DNA of 64,000 nt. It comes from Promethearchaeota archaeon (lineage in GTDB: Archaea > Asgardarchaeota > Lokiarchaeia > Sigyniarchaeales > SOKP01). A program made the position numbers and the translations under genes. This document shows positions 54,448 through 62,952 of the stretch, piece after piece. Where the stretch lies: contig JALGVJ010000011.1 in the NCBI GenBank assembly GCA_029838195.1, positions 1 through 64,000 on the forward strand, given 5' to 3'. Every line of letters starts with the position of its first letter. Position 1 is the stretch's first letter. The notes under the pieces were generated by a model. The model searched no databases, was not told where the DNA came from, and was given only the letters and a program-made list of their open reading frames with translations.

Positions 54448-54763
54448 TATTATTTTCTCTTAAAGCTTGTAAAACCCTTTTCTCAAGATTATCATGAGAT
54501 CTGTTAGGCAAGATAATAGTATTATCACGCTTGGAAGAATTGTTTTCCGCATTTTTAAGGTTCATGGCTAATAACATTAAGGGTAACCATTTATCCGTTC
54601 CATCAGAAGAATTTCCTTTTATTTTCAAGTGTTTTTTGTATTTCACGAACAGGAAATAGACGATAATGACGCACGTGATATAAATGACATATTGGGGATT
54701 GGTTTGAATGAACACGATTAAGAACATTATCAAGATTAGATAGAATAAACATTTAAATGTCAT
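54404..54763 (-). CDS. Small membrane protein upstream of the RadB-like gene
   Basis: 119 aa from ATG 54763 (the longest frame starts at 54805 but that ATG lies directly against the TATA boxes). Two membrane helices (about 5-20 and 23-40) are followed by a basic cytoplasmic part ending in KKRKKKFK. GGAGGT lies ahead of the 54763 ATG. It overlaps the RadB-like gene by 44 bases, so the two are co-transcribed. An anchor for the RadB-like ATPase is a reasonable but unproven idea. Confidence 0.6.
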   Translation of the reverse strand: MTFKCLFYLILIMFLIVFIQTNPQYVIYITCVIIVYFLFVKYKKHLKIKGNSSDGTDKWLPLMLLAMNLKNAENNSSKRDNTIILPNRSHDNLEKRVLQALRENNNGSKKRKKKFKDFE

Positions 54764-54787
54764 TTTTTTGATACTACCTCCTGTATA

Positions 54788-54822
54788 GTATTTAAATACA
54801 TTCATTCTATATAAAGAAAAAA
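54788..54822 (-). promoter_or_regulatory. Double TATA promoter of the membrane/RadB-like operon
   Basis: Two TATA-like boxes on the minus strand: TTTAAATACT at about 54788-54797 and CTTTATATA preceded by a T-tract at about 54808-54822. Their distances place transcription starts near 54765-54785, favouring the 54763 ATG. Confidence 0.5.
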
Positions 54823-55459
54823 AGTTCTATCACGCAAATAGAAGAAAAAATACCCAATTGAACAATGTTTATTTTCTTATGAGAAATTGTATTAAAGAAA
54901 AGATTTTATAGAATTGGTTTAATTTAATATAGATCAATCAGTTTTTGGAAATATTTTTTATTCAATATGCCAAAAAAATGGAAAAAATAAAAGAAAATTA
55001 TTATTAAACCGTTTTCCTTAAGGATTCAAAAAAGCTCATATTATTAAAATTCTAATATTTCACGATGTCTTTCTACACCTAATATTTTGAGAGAAGAACC
55101 CAAATTCTCACCAAGATCATCAAATCAAGAAGAGAAGAATTACATTAAGAAGCCTAATTAATTCTGGATTTTGGAAGAGTGTATATTTATATTTAAGAAA
55201 TGAATTAATGATTAACACATTTAAAAGAATAGCTTTAATTTAAAAAATTTTGATCTCAAAACAAGCCCAAAAGTGATCAACACTTTTTGTGAGATTGATT
55301 TTTTGCTAAATATTGTTCATTTATTAGGACATTAAATGAAATAATTCCATCATAAATATAAAGGATATTAAAAATGAGGTCAAAACCGTAAAGTTTAAAA
55401 GGCACACTCCCCCCAGTATATTTCCTTAAGAAAAAATGTAAAATGAGTTGTAATAAAAA
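54823..55459. other. Long intergenic region before the TFB gene
   Basis: 637 bases without a convincing gene. It holds a 7-bp inverted repeat (AAAAGTG-ATCAA-CACTTTT, 55269-55287) with no clear role, and no T-tract/TATA promoter of the common form close to the TFB gene. Possible regulatory leader; otherwise nothing recognised. Confidence 0.5.
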
Positions 55460-56851
55460 ATGGCATCTAAAACTAATAAAAATTTGGTTTTTACGGAATT
55501 CTTAACTTGTGATATTTGTGGCTCGACTGATATTGTCGAAACAATGGAAGGTTATACCTGTAGAAATTGCGGTATTGTACTCAACATGCAACGTTTAGAA
55601 TATCACAGGCCATATAACGAAGCTTGTTTACAGCACGCACCTCTTAATTCAACCCAAATTGGAACTAAACAAGAACGCTTGAATCATACAAGATCTCCCC
55701 ATTTACAGAGATTAAATAAACTTCATTCTATTTCCTCGATATCAAATGAAAAATTTATAATTGAAACCGCCAGAAAAGAAATCTCTCGTCTTTTAGAGAT
55801 TCTTGGTTATTCTACTTCGGAGATGAATCAAGATATCTTGAAAAATGTTAAAACTATTTGGCAAAAAATAGAAAAAGGAACAAAATTTAGAAATGTTGAG
55901 AAATTAATCCCTGCCGTGATCTACGTTTATTTTAAGATTAAATGCCTCTTCATTAATTGGTCCAAACTTTTAGAGAATTCTAAACTCTCGAAAGAAGAAT
56001 TTCGCGCTGCTTTAATGACCGTCATTCGATTTCTAGACCATGAGGTGAGAATTGCTTATCTCAAGGGAACGAGAAAACGATATTGCGAGCGAAAAATTTT
56101 ACGAATAGCAGAAGAATTTGGTTTGGGAATGGACTTTTATCATCAAGCCGTGGCGCTCATGTATAAATTATGGAACATTATTCAAAATACGAAAGAAGAT
56201 GTCATCGTGGGAGTAACATGCAGTCTCATTGCTCTCACATCCGCTTATCGAGAGAAAATTTCTGTTTCTAAAATATGCTCTTATGTAGGCATTCAGATGT
56301 CCACTGTTCAAAGTCAGGTAAAAAAACGCATCATTGAGAGGTTCAAGATTCCCGGATTTATAAGTCTTGTTAAATCTGCAAACCTCATTGAAAAAATCTT
56401 AAAAAAATTGGGCATTTTAAAAGAAAAACTCACTCATCGGAGACAGAAAAAAATTCATGATGATGAGAAACAAGCTGAAGAGAAACAAGATATCAAAAGA
56501 AATTCGGAGATTAGTTTAGAAGAAGAGGAGAAGGATGCCATTAGAATAATTAAATCATTTGAATTAGAATTCATGGTTTCAAAAAATAATAACGCCAAAA
56601 AGGCATGTTATATTTTAAAGAGCAGTAATGGAAAACACGGATATTTATTGTTACTTGATGAAAACGATAAAAAACAAGGTCATTTTCAAGGCTTTAAAAA
56701 ACGATTTCAGAAAAAATCAATTAGATTAGTAAATCATCAAACAAAATTTTTTAATAATCCCTTGATACAAGTTAATGCGATTTTAAAATTTAAAACGGGT
56801 AAAGGACCTCCTGAAAAAGAACATATAATTTCATTTCACTTCATCAGATAA
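55460..56851 (+). CDS. tfb: Transcription initiation factor TFB with a C-terminal extra domain
   Basis: 463 aa. Zinc ribbon C17, C20, C34, C37 (CDICG, CRNCG), a B-finger region (40-90), then two cyclin-like repeats (about 95-315). TFB recruits RNA polymerase to TATA/TBP. Archaeal TFB is normally about 300-320 aa. Here a charged linker and a roughly 100-residue beta-rich domain (about 355-463: ACYILKSSNGKHGYLLLLDE, KSIRLVNHQTKFF) are added, which I do not recognise. The core looks functional; the ribbon and finger are intact. Probably one of several TFBs, perhaps specialised. A hairpin terminator overlaps its end. Confidence 0.85.
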   Translation: MASKTNKNLVFTEFLTCDICGSTDIVETMEGYTCRNCGIVLNMQRLEYHRPYNEACLQHAPLNSTQIGTKQERLNHTRSPHLQRLNKLHSISSISNEKFIIETARKEISRLLEILGYSTSEMNQDILKNVKTIWQKIEKGTKFRNVEKLIPAVIYVYFKIKCLFINWSKLLENSKLSKEEFRAALMTVIRFLDHEVRIAYLKGTRKRYCERKILRIAEEFGLGMDFYHQAVALMYKLWNIIQNTKEDVIVGVTCSLIALTSAYREKISVSKICSYVGIQMSTVQSQVKKRIIERFKIPGFISLVKSANLIEKILKKLGILKEKLTHRRQKKIHDDEKQAEEKQDIKRNSEISLEEEEKDAIRIIKSFELEFMVSKNNNAKKACYILKSSNGKHGYLLLLDENDKKQGHFQGFKKRFQKKSIRLVNHQTKFFNNPLIQVNAILKFKTGKGPPEKEHIISFHFIR

Positions 56852-56871
56852 TAAATGAAGTGAACTTTTAT
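56835..56871 (+). terminator. Hairpin and T-tract terminator of the TFB gene
   Basis: TTCACTTCAT and ATGAAGTGAA form a perfect 10-bp stem (56835-56864) across the stop codon, followed by CTTTTATTT. Confidence 0.65.
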
Positions 56872-57029
56872 TTCTCTCCTTCCCTCTATTCTTTCACTTT
56901 TTCTTTTTATTTTTATCTTTAATTTTTCTATTTTTTATTTTCTATTCTAAATTTTTATAACATGAAAAAAATAAATTTATAAACATGAATAATTATATTA
57001 AAATAAATATAAAATAAACTAAAAAACAA

Positions 57030-57168
57030 GATTCTCCTCCTAAACGAGAAACTTGGATTTTTGTCTTTTGGTTAGCATGCTAAGGCATGCTCTTTTGCGA
57101 CTTTCTTTTCTATTATATATTTTGATGGGCACTCTTGTTTGGCCCCTTAACCCGTTTAGGGGAGAATC
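57030..57168. ncRNA. Structured non-coding RNA candidate (or MITE), strand not fixed
   Basis: GATTCTCCTCCTAAACG (57030-57046) pairs with CGTTTAGGGGAGAATC (57153-57168): 16 base pairs with a single bulged T close a 139-base element. Inside are two clean hairpins: AGCATGC-TAAG-GCATGCT (57074-57091, 7 bp) and GGGC with GCCC (57127-57145). The element is far richer in G+C than its surroundings and sits in a gene-free gap. The terminal arms could be those of a miniature transposon (MITE), but the internal hairpins make a multi-branched RNA more likely. No target-site duplication was seen. Not a tRNA and too short for RNase P or SRP RNA. Confidence 0.6.
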
Positions 57169-57280
57169 ATTCTTTTTTAGGAGCGTATAATTTTTAATAA
57201 TTATTTTAAATGATTATTAGGTAACCATCAACTTTCAAATGATTTTTTTAAAAGAAATATCGGGAACTATTTTTTTAACT

Positions 57281-57296
57281 ATTTTTTATTTAAATA
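57281..57296 (+). promoter_or_regulatory. T-tract/TATA promoter in the gap before the 1214-aa gene's end
   Basis: ATTTTTTATTTAAATA on the plus strand; transcription would start near 57315-57325, running into the small membrane ORF at 57370. Confidence 0.5.
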
Positions 57297-57369
57297 TGAT
57301 TGATGATCTTATTTTATTGCTAATCAAAAAGTATTCCTAAAAACAGAAGGGAGGTGATGGACTCGAAAC

Positions 57370-57525
57370 GTGCTGGGAATATTTTTTGGGCTTCTTTTTT
57401 TTTTATTATTGTTATATCTTGTTGCCACTTTATTTTTGAGAAGTCAAGGATGGGTATTGCTTTTCAAAAAATTCATTAAACAATTTAACATTTTTATAAG
57501 AATTAGTAATAGAGTCCCATTCTAA
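57370..57525 (+). CDS. Candidate small membrane protein antisense to the 1214-aa gene
   Basis: 51 codons from GTG 57370. AGAAGGGAGGTGATGG (57347-57360), close to the ideal complement of the 16S end, precedes it by about 10 bases, and a TATA promoter lies at 57281-57296. The product is a hydrophobic helix (LGIFFGLLFFLLLLYLVATLF) followed by a basic tail. It overlaps the last 96 bases of the 1214-aa gene on the opposite strand. Either the promoter and ribosome site serve a real small gene or they belong to a decayed one; low complexity is a caution. Confidence 0.4.
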   Translation: MLGIFFGLLFFLLLLYLVATLFLRSQGWVLLFKKFIKQFNIFIRISNRVPF

Positions 57526-60500
57526 TGTAGTTAGAGGGTTATATTGTTTTAATTCTTTTTCTGAAAAAGGAAGGATTTCAGGAACATCAATAAGATCCGT
57601 GAGAAACATAAATTTTTTTATTCCCATGGAGATGAGTACTTGTTCGAAGGAGGAAATAAGATCTTTGAGGTCCGTGCCCATTGGAATCCAAAAAGAGATA
57701 AAAAACCCTTGGAAAAGCGTGAATTTTTGATCACCATAAACGTAAGACTTTCCTGAAATCTCTTTAATAAATCCAAAATTAAAATATTGAAAAATGGAGA
57801 TTAATAAATTCTTTTTATCCTTAGGAATGTTTAAAATAAGAAGGTGAATTTCTTCCGATAAATTTAAATTTTTCAAGTTCATGTAGGGATGAATCAATTT
57901 TTTTTTTAATAGAAGGGATAATGCGTCATGTTGTTCTTTCGAGCATTTATCTGGAGTAAAAATAAAAGAAGATAAGTCTTTAGGTGTTAATCCATGAACT
58001 TTTAATAGAGCAGAAAATTCTTCTGAATTTGGAGGATAAACATCATTAGAAGGGTATAATGAAAAAGCATGATGCTCGCGGTGTTCACGGTGCTTCTCTG
58101 TTAATATGAGGTTAGCGTGGGCTCGAAAATTTTCCGTATTAATCCTCCATTCTCCTGCGCTGAAATTATGATCGAAATTGAATATTTCGTGAATGACTTC
58201 AGTTTTGAAAAGAATGCATTCTTTTATGGCTTTTTTTGAAAATAACAACCACTTTAAATAGCTCAGATTGGGCAAGTCTTGGGGAAATAAATAGGAGATA
58301 AAAAACATTGCATCAGGACAATATTCCGCCGCTGAAATTTGAACGGTTTGAAAAGTATTGGATAATAATAATTTAAAATCAAGTGTTTCAGGAGAAGTGT
58401 CTATAACCCTAATATATAAATAATATTGTTCCAAGCTAAACGCTTTATAATTTGTGAAAAAAAGAAGGGATTGCAAGTGCGATTGTAATGTTTTTATTAA
58501 ATTTTCATAATGAAATGGTTTTTTTAAAATATCCTTTAGATTTTCTCTAATTATTCTTAATTCTCGAATTATATCCATTGATATTAAATGATACTTGTTT
58601 TCATTTTCTTTTTGAAGCTTTAAAACACACGCTTGTAATTTTTCATTATTTAATGCCATCAGATTGTCGTAAACGGAAGGGAAATGGGCTTGAAAATGGT
58701 TAATCTTGGGTAAAGAAGAGAGATTTGTAATATTGTTCGCTTTCAATAAATATTTGACGTATTTATTGAGTTCCTTGAATAAAGAAGCATCGTAAATGAA
58801 TTCTTTTTTACCAAAATCGTAGAAATTATGGCTTGTTTGAAAAGAAAAAAATCCATCTGAAATTCCACGATAATAAAATTTAATATCTTTTCCAAAATAA
58901 TTCAAAAAAAACAAAAACCATTCTTTTTTATTTGAAAGAACGGAAAGATAACCTCCAATTTGTTTTTCCTTATTATTTTTAAATATAGAAACAAGTAAAC
59001 GAGGGATTAATTTATTAAATTGAGTTAATTTCTGATTAAAAGAATTAAAATTATCAGGAGAGAGAATTGCATCAAATATATATTGACAAAAATGGCTTAC
59101 TGATAAGGTGTTAATAAAAAAAGGCGCTATTACTTTATTTTTAAGATATTTTTCATAGAGATGGGTGAGATATTTAATAGTAATTTTACCACTTAAATTT
59201 TCTTCTTGAATTTTTTTTAAATATATATTTTTCTGAATTAAAAATTTTTGAAATATAGGGGGTTTTCGGATATATTGAATCACGGTATTAACATCAAAGA
59301 CATTTAATGCTTCTAAGGATGTAATAAAATTGAATAATAAATCAATCTGTGATTTATCTTGAATATCCGATAAAAAAGGTAAGTTTTTTGAAATTAAAAA
59401 ATCCGTATTTTTTAAGCATGCTAATTCCATGATGATGTTTTTTTGTTTTTTTCCCTTTTTTTGAATCAAAGTTTCAAAAGAAGGGGATTCAGAAAAATCT
59501 TTTAATAAACATATTATTTCTTTTAAATGAAAAAAACCACCTTTAACTGATTTTAAAATGGAAAAAAAAAAGGAGCGAACATATTTATTATTTACAATGC
59601 CATCATGTCCCAATTTCAAATTCATAAGATTGCTCTTTAAACTACTTAAAGCTTCATTTAAATACTTTTGTAGCGTAATAATAGCATCTTTTATATAAGA
59701 TTGAAAAGAAAACCCCGAAGGCCCCCAATTATTTAATCGATTTAAAAAAGTATATTCTATTAAATTTAATGAGAGATCTGATTGGTTATTACGTTTAAAT
59801 TTTCTCTTCAAAATGAATCGATTTTCTATTAATTTCTCTTGAATTAATTTATTTAAGAATTCATGATAGTTCATTTTAAAATAGTTTAAATTCAAGCAGT
59901 TTTCTGTTTCAATGCTCTCTTTCAAAGAATAGGAGCAAATATTTAATTTATTTAATTGAATTAAAAATTGTTTTAAATCTCCTACAAATGTGGAGGGAAT
60001 TACGAAAAATCCCCAATATCGATTTTCTAAAGAATTTAACACTTGATAATTATATCCATAAAAGGGCATATGTTGTATAATTTTTTTAGGAATTGAATTT
60101 AGCAAGGAAGGATGGAATTGAAAAAAACAATAAAAGACCTTTATTCCAATTCTCGACCAATCGATAAAATAAGAAGGAGAAAGAGGAGAATATTGAATTA
60201 ATCTTAAGTTTTTACTAAATTTGCGTAAAGAAAGAGAAGTGTTAATTTTTCCTACGGATTTATATTCTTTAAATAAAGATTTATATTCTTCATTTGAGGT
60301 AAAAATTTTTTTATTGTAAAAAATTTGGGATAAAGCCCAAATAGTTTCGATTAACTCTTGATTCCCGTGCATGTTCTTAAAGAAATCCCGAATTTGATCC
60401 TTGAATATTAAATCATAAAATTGATCGTTAATGGCAGAAATTTTATCTCCATGAAGTTGAAAATACTGAAGTATAGCACGTTCATTAGAACTCACATCAT

Positions 60501-61074
60501 TGGATAATGGAACGTCTTGGAACCATTTGTGTAAAAATAAAGCGGAATATTCTCCTGAAAATAAAGACAATGCTTCTTGGTTCATGTATGCTGCATCCAA
60601 TTCGTTGAAAAAAGACTTGGGAAGAAATCTTAATTTTTTTAATTGAGCTATAGAAAGATGATATAGAGTTAAGGAAATTACCATTAAATGGGATAATTCT
60701 GGAGGTATGAAACAATAATAAATTTCTCGTATTAAGATAAAAGGTAAAAATGGAATCATGGTTTCTGGAATACGGATTTCATGAAGTTCCATTCCCTTTA
60801 AATCGTTTATAACTTTTCTGATAATTCCAAAATCCATTAAATTTAAATTTAAATTTAAACCATTTTCTTTCACATCTGGTGCATTAGAATTAGAAATAAA
60901 TACAAATTTAACATGATGGAAGGTTTTTAAAGGATCCAATTCTTTCTTTTTAATTTCTAAGATTTTATTAAAACTTTTTTCGAGAAAACAGCTATCTATT
61001 TCAGCAGCCTGCTCTTTTATTTTCTCCAAAATAAATTTTAGATCGTTTTCTAAATCTTTTACTTCATTAAGCAT
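57430..61074 (-). CDS. 1214-aa orphan protein
   Basis: Not recognised. Mostly helical, rich in Lys, Asn, Phe, Leu and Ile; no membrane helix or catalytic motif that I can defend. The C-terminal third (about 990-1214) has alternating strand/helix text (LHLLILNIPKDKKNLLISIF, IPMGTDLKDLISSFEQ) and a possible small HTH-like part (SALLKVHGLTPKDLSSFIF). The start at 61074 has only A/T-rich upstream sequence. Its composition is more AT-rich than the repair genes. Long Asgard-specific proteins of unknown function are common. Nothing adjacent suggests a role. Confidence 0.5.
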   Translation of the reverse strand: MLNEVKDLENDLKFILEKIKEQAAEIDSCFLEKSFNKILEIKKKELDPLKTFHHVKFVFISNSNAPDVKENGLNLNLNLMDFGIIRKVINDLKGMELHEIRIPETMIPFLPFILIREIYYCFIPPELSHLMVISLTLYHLSIAQLKKLRFLPKSFFNELDAAYMNQEALSLFSGEYSALFLHKWFQDVPLSNDVSSNERAILQYFQLHGDKISAINDQFYDLIFKDQIRDFFKNMHGNQELIETIWALSQIFYNKKIFTSNEEYKSLFKEYKSVGKINTSLSLRKFSKNLRLIQYSPLSPSYFIDWSRIGIKVFYCFFQFHPSLLNSIPKKIIQHMPFYGYNYQVLNSLENRYWGFFVIPSTFVGDLKQFLIQLNKLNICSYSLKESIETENCLNLNYFKMNYHEFLNKLIQEKLIENRFILKRKFKRNNQSDLSLNLIEYTFLNRLNNWGPSGFSFQSYIKDAIITLQKYLNEALSSLKSNLMNLKLGHDGIVNNKYVRSFFFSILKSVKGGFFHLKEIICLLKDFSESPSFETLIQKKGKKQKNIIMELACLKNTDFLISKNLPFLSDIQDKSQIDLLFNFITSLEALNVFDVNTVIQYIRKPPIFQKFLIQKNIYLKKIQEENLSGKITIKYLTHLYEKYLKNKVIAPFFINTLSVSHFCQYIFDAILSPDNFNSFNQKLTQFNKLIPRLLVSIFKNNKEKQIGGYLSVLSNKKEWFLFFLNYFGKDIKFYYRGISDGFFSFQTSHNFYDFGKKEFIYDASLFKELNKYVKYLLKANNITNLSSLPKINHFQAHFPSVYDNLMALNNEKLQACVLKLQKENENKYHLISMDIIRELRIIRENLKDILKKPFHYENLIKTLQSHLQSLLFFTNYKAFSLEQYYLYIRVIDTSPETLDFKLLLSNTFQTVQISAAEYCPDAMFFISYLFPQDLPNLSYLKWLLFSKKAIKECILFKTEVIHEIFNFDHNFSAGEWRINTENFRAHANLILTEKHREHREHHAFSLYPSNDVYPPNSEEFSALLKVHGLTPKDLSSFIFTPDKCSKEQHDALSLLLKKKLIHPYMNLKNLNLSEEIHLLILNIPKDKKNLLISIFQYFNFGFIKEISGKSYVYGDQKFTLFQGFFISFWIPMGTDLKDLISSFEQVLISMGIKKFMFLTDLIDVPEILPFSEKELKQYNPLTTLEWDSITNSYKNVKLFNEFFEKQYPSLTSQK

Positions 61075-61480
61075 GGTAAATTCTAATCTTTAAAAATTAT
61101 CTTGCCCGTTAATTCTTATATTAACCTTTATTAAAATGATTTATAAATGTTTTCTTCTATTATTTTTTCTATATTTTTTTTATTATATTTTCTATTTTCT
61201 TTTTATAAAAACTTCTTATAATTCTTCACGGTAACCAAAAGAATAAAATTTAAGCGCCATTTTGATTAGGAGATTTTTTAAATTTCAAAAAAGAGAGAAA
61301 GAAGAAAAAGATAAAAAATAATGAATTTCTTAATGAAGATCATATAAAAAATAGATTCCTTCTAATAACGGATAATTCGAAAGATTAAATAAAAATATAC
61401 TTGATAGAAACTCATTATTTTGATATATTGTTTTGTTATTCTATTTATGGAAAAAATTTTCTTTAAAATGGAACATCTAA
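61075..61480. other. Intergenic A/T-rich region
   Basis: Divergent start regions of the 1214-aa gene and the 73-aa membrane gene. T-tracts and A-tracts; no hairpin, repeat or gene that I can support. Confidence 0.5.
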
Positions 61481-61498
61481 TTTTTTTTCATTTAAATA
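61481..61498 (+). promoter_or_regulatory. T-tract/TATA promoter for the second CGWxxGLRYF gene
   Basis: TTTTTTTTCATTTAAATA, about 65 bases before the ATG. Confidence 0.55.
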
Positions 61499-61564
61499 AT
61501 AAGAGTAAAAAAAAGATTCAATAAAGGAATAATGAAGAAAAAATAAAATAAAAAGGGAATTATC

Positions 61565-61786
61565 ATGATATTAGATTATTATTCTCGTGTTTTAGATGGT
61601 GTAGAATTTCTCATTGCCGTTGGCTCTCTCGTGGGCCTTTTTGGTGTTATCATTGGATTTATTTTATTCATTTTTGGTTCTACTAGATACCGTTTACGTA
61701 TTTTATTTTTTATTATTATTAGTTGTCTATTATTAATCGCATGTGGATGGGCCACTGGTTTACGTTATTTTCATATTCGAATATAA
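61565..61786 (+). CDS. Small two-helix membrane protein with CGWxxGLRYF motif (paralogue 2)
   Basis: 73 aa. AVGSLVGLFGVIIGFILFIF and ISCLLLIACGWATGLRYF are shared, position by position, with the 70-aa protein at 45431. A basic loop (STRYRLR) separates the two helices. The conserved Cys-Gly-Trp and Gly-Leu-Arg-Tyr-Phe suggest a specific contact rather than a generic anchor. The start ATG at 61565 lies close after AAGGGAATTATC. It stands ahead of a 99-aa basic protein. Confidence 0.75.
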   Translation: MILDYYSRVLDGVEFLIAVGSLVGLFGVIIGFILFIFGSTRYRLRILFFIIISCLLLIACGWATGLRYFHIRI

Positions 61787-61861
61787 ATCAATTTTTTATT
61801 TATATAGATTTATCGTCTTAGTATTATAGATCTAAATTCATTAATAATTCTTCCTGAGTCC

Positions 61862-62161
61862 GTGGATAAGATGAGTATTAAATTAAAAAATACAAATAAA
61901 TCTACTAAAAAATCATCATTAAATGTTAAACATTCTTTCTCAGAAAAAAATAAAACAAGAAAAAACCAAGAGAAAATTTTTTTTTTAGACTTAACAATAA
62001 TTTTTGAAACTTGTCGCTATTATATTGAAGGGAAGAAAATAAAAGCATCTAATATTAAATATTTAATCCGATTACAAAATTCTCCTCGAAAAAAGAATCT
62101 GCCCCCTTTTTTTAATTATTTACTTCATGAATTTTTAAATAATAGAATAAAATCCAGATAA
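61862..62161 (+). CDS. Small basic protein of unknown function
   Basis: 99 aa from GTG 61862 (ATG 61871 is an alternative). A Lys/Ser/Asn-rich N-terminal 40 residues precedes a helical core (FFLDLTIIFETCRYYIEGKK, FFNYLLHEFLNN). Family not recognised. It could be a nucleic-acid-contacting protein by its charge. Its tail overlaps an open frame on the opposite strand. Reality as a gene is moderately supported by length and codon pattern only. Confidence 0.4.
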   Translation: MDKMSIKLKNTNKSTKKSSLNVKHSFSEKNKTRKNQEKIFFLDLTIIFETCRYYIEGKKIKASNIKYLIRLQNSPRKKNLPPFFNYLLHEFLNNRIKSR

Positions 62162-62353
62162 TTCTTTTTTTAAAATTTGCTTAATTTGATTTTTAATTTC
62201 TTTTGGAGCATTACTAAATTCCGAGCCAATTGAAAAATCAATTATTTTCTTAAATTCTTCTCTTTTCTTTATTTTTTTAATTTTTTCTATATTCTTCTTT
62301 TTAATAGAAGAAGAATAGATAAGAATATATTGAGAAAAAGCAAAAATTTCCGC
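62135..62353 (-). pseudogene. Open frame without start, possible gene remnant
   Basis: 73 codons on the minus strand bounded by stops, with no ATG, GTG or TTG at the beginning. It reads AEIFAFSQYILIYSSSI, a Lys-rich helix, then IIDFSIGSEFSNAPKE. The amino-acid balance looks coding, but the family is unknown. Confidence 0.3.
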
Positions 62354-62645
62354 CTAATTGCAAGCTGACAAGAGTGTTTAAAAATGGGAACATTCAAATT
62401 GAATATACGCCTACTAAATTTGACCGAAAAAAGTGGAAAATGAACAAGTTCAGGAGTTATTGAACAAATTAATCAAAGAAACTTTAAAAGGACCAAAAGA
62501 ATGGACCATTCCGAGCTCGTCAGAAGAAGGTAAATATTATACAGTAAAAGTAGATGCTACCGGGAAATGGTCCTGCACATATCCTCAATTTATTTATCGT
62601 AAAAAAGAGTGCAAGCACATCGTGGCGTGTAAAAAAGAATATTAA
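62341..62645 (+). pseudogene. SWIM zinc-finger gene with an apparent frameshift
   Basis: From GTG 62433 a 70-codon frame ends WSCTYPQFIYRKKECKHIVA, the second half of a SWIM finger (CxYx...CxH; the usual second Cys of CxC is Tyr). Directly upstream another frame reads FKNGNIQIEYTPTKFDRKKW and stops at 62461; joining the two by one shift near 62432 gives a natural N-terminus. No start precedes the joined frame. So it is a decayed or truncated SWIM protein. Confidence 0.5.
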
Positions 62646-62679
62646 TTGTATTTATTATTTTTTTTATTACTCATGCTAA

Positions 62680-62850
62680 TTAAGCATGTATCACGGGCCT
62701 AATTAAGGGAGAACTTTTTTTTGATTTAAATTGTTTCGAGCATTTATGATCCATCTCTCGCTTTTTTCCACAATGATCGCCCCCTAATTTTTGACACGTG
62801 CGGCTTGTTTTTTCATAGTACGTGCAGGTAGCATTATATTTACATTTCAT
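62680..62850 (-). CDS. Small cysteine-rich protein, 56 aa
   Basis: A complete frame from ATG 62850 to TAA 62680. Five Cys (C3, C9, C19, C27, C37) in the form C-x5-C-x9-C-x7-C-x9-C, with GGDHCGKKR around C27, suggest a small zinc-binding fold. Similar short Cys-rich proteins ending in YCGKYR-like text occur in archaea, though I cannot name a family. GAGGGT lies 12 bases upstream and a T-tract/TATA promoter about 85 bases further. Function unknown. Confidence 0.55.
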   Translation of the reverse strand: MKCKYNATCTYYEKTSRTCQKLGGDHCGKKREMDHKCSKQFKSKKSSPLIRPVIHA

Positions 62851-62934
62851 TTATCTTAATACCCTCTTTTTTTTAATTCTATTTTAATCATTAATAATTG
62901 CAATATAAAATGCAATAGTAATTATTCATGAATT

Positions 62935-62952
62935 TATTTAAAGGAAAAATTT
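62935..62952 (-). promoter_or_regulatory. T-tract/TATA promoter for the small cysteine-rich gene
   Basis: Minus strand reads a T-run then CCTTTAAATAAA, some 85 bases before the ATG at 62850. Confidence 0.5.

Noticed and set aside
55269..55287. AAAAGTG-ATCAA-CACTTTT inverted repeat as a functional element
   Set aside because: Only 7 bp, no nearby gene end or promoter; kept only as a note in the intergenic entry.
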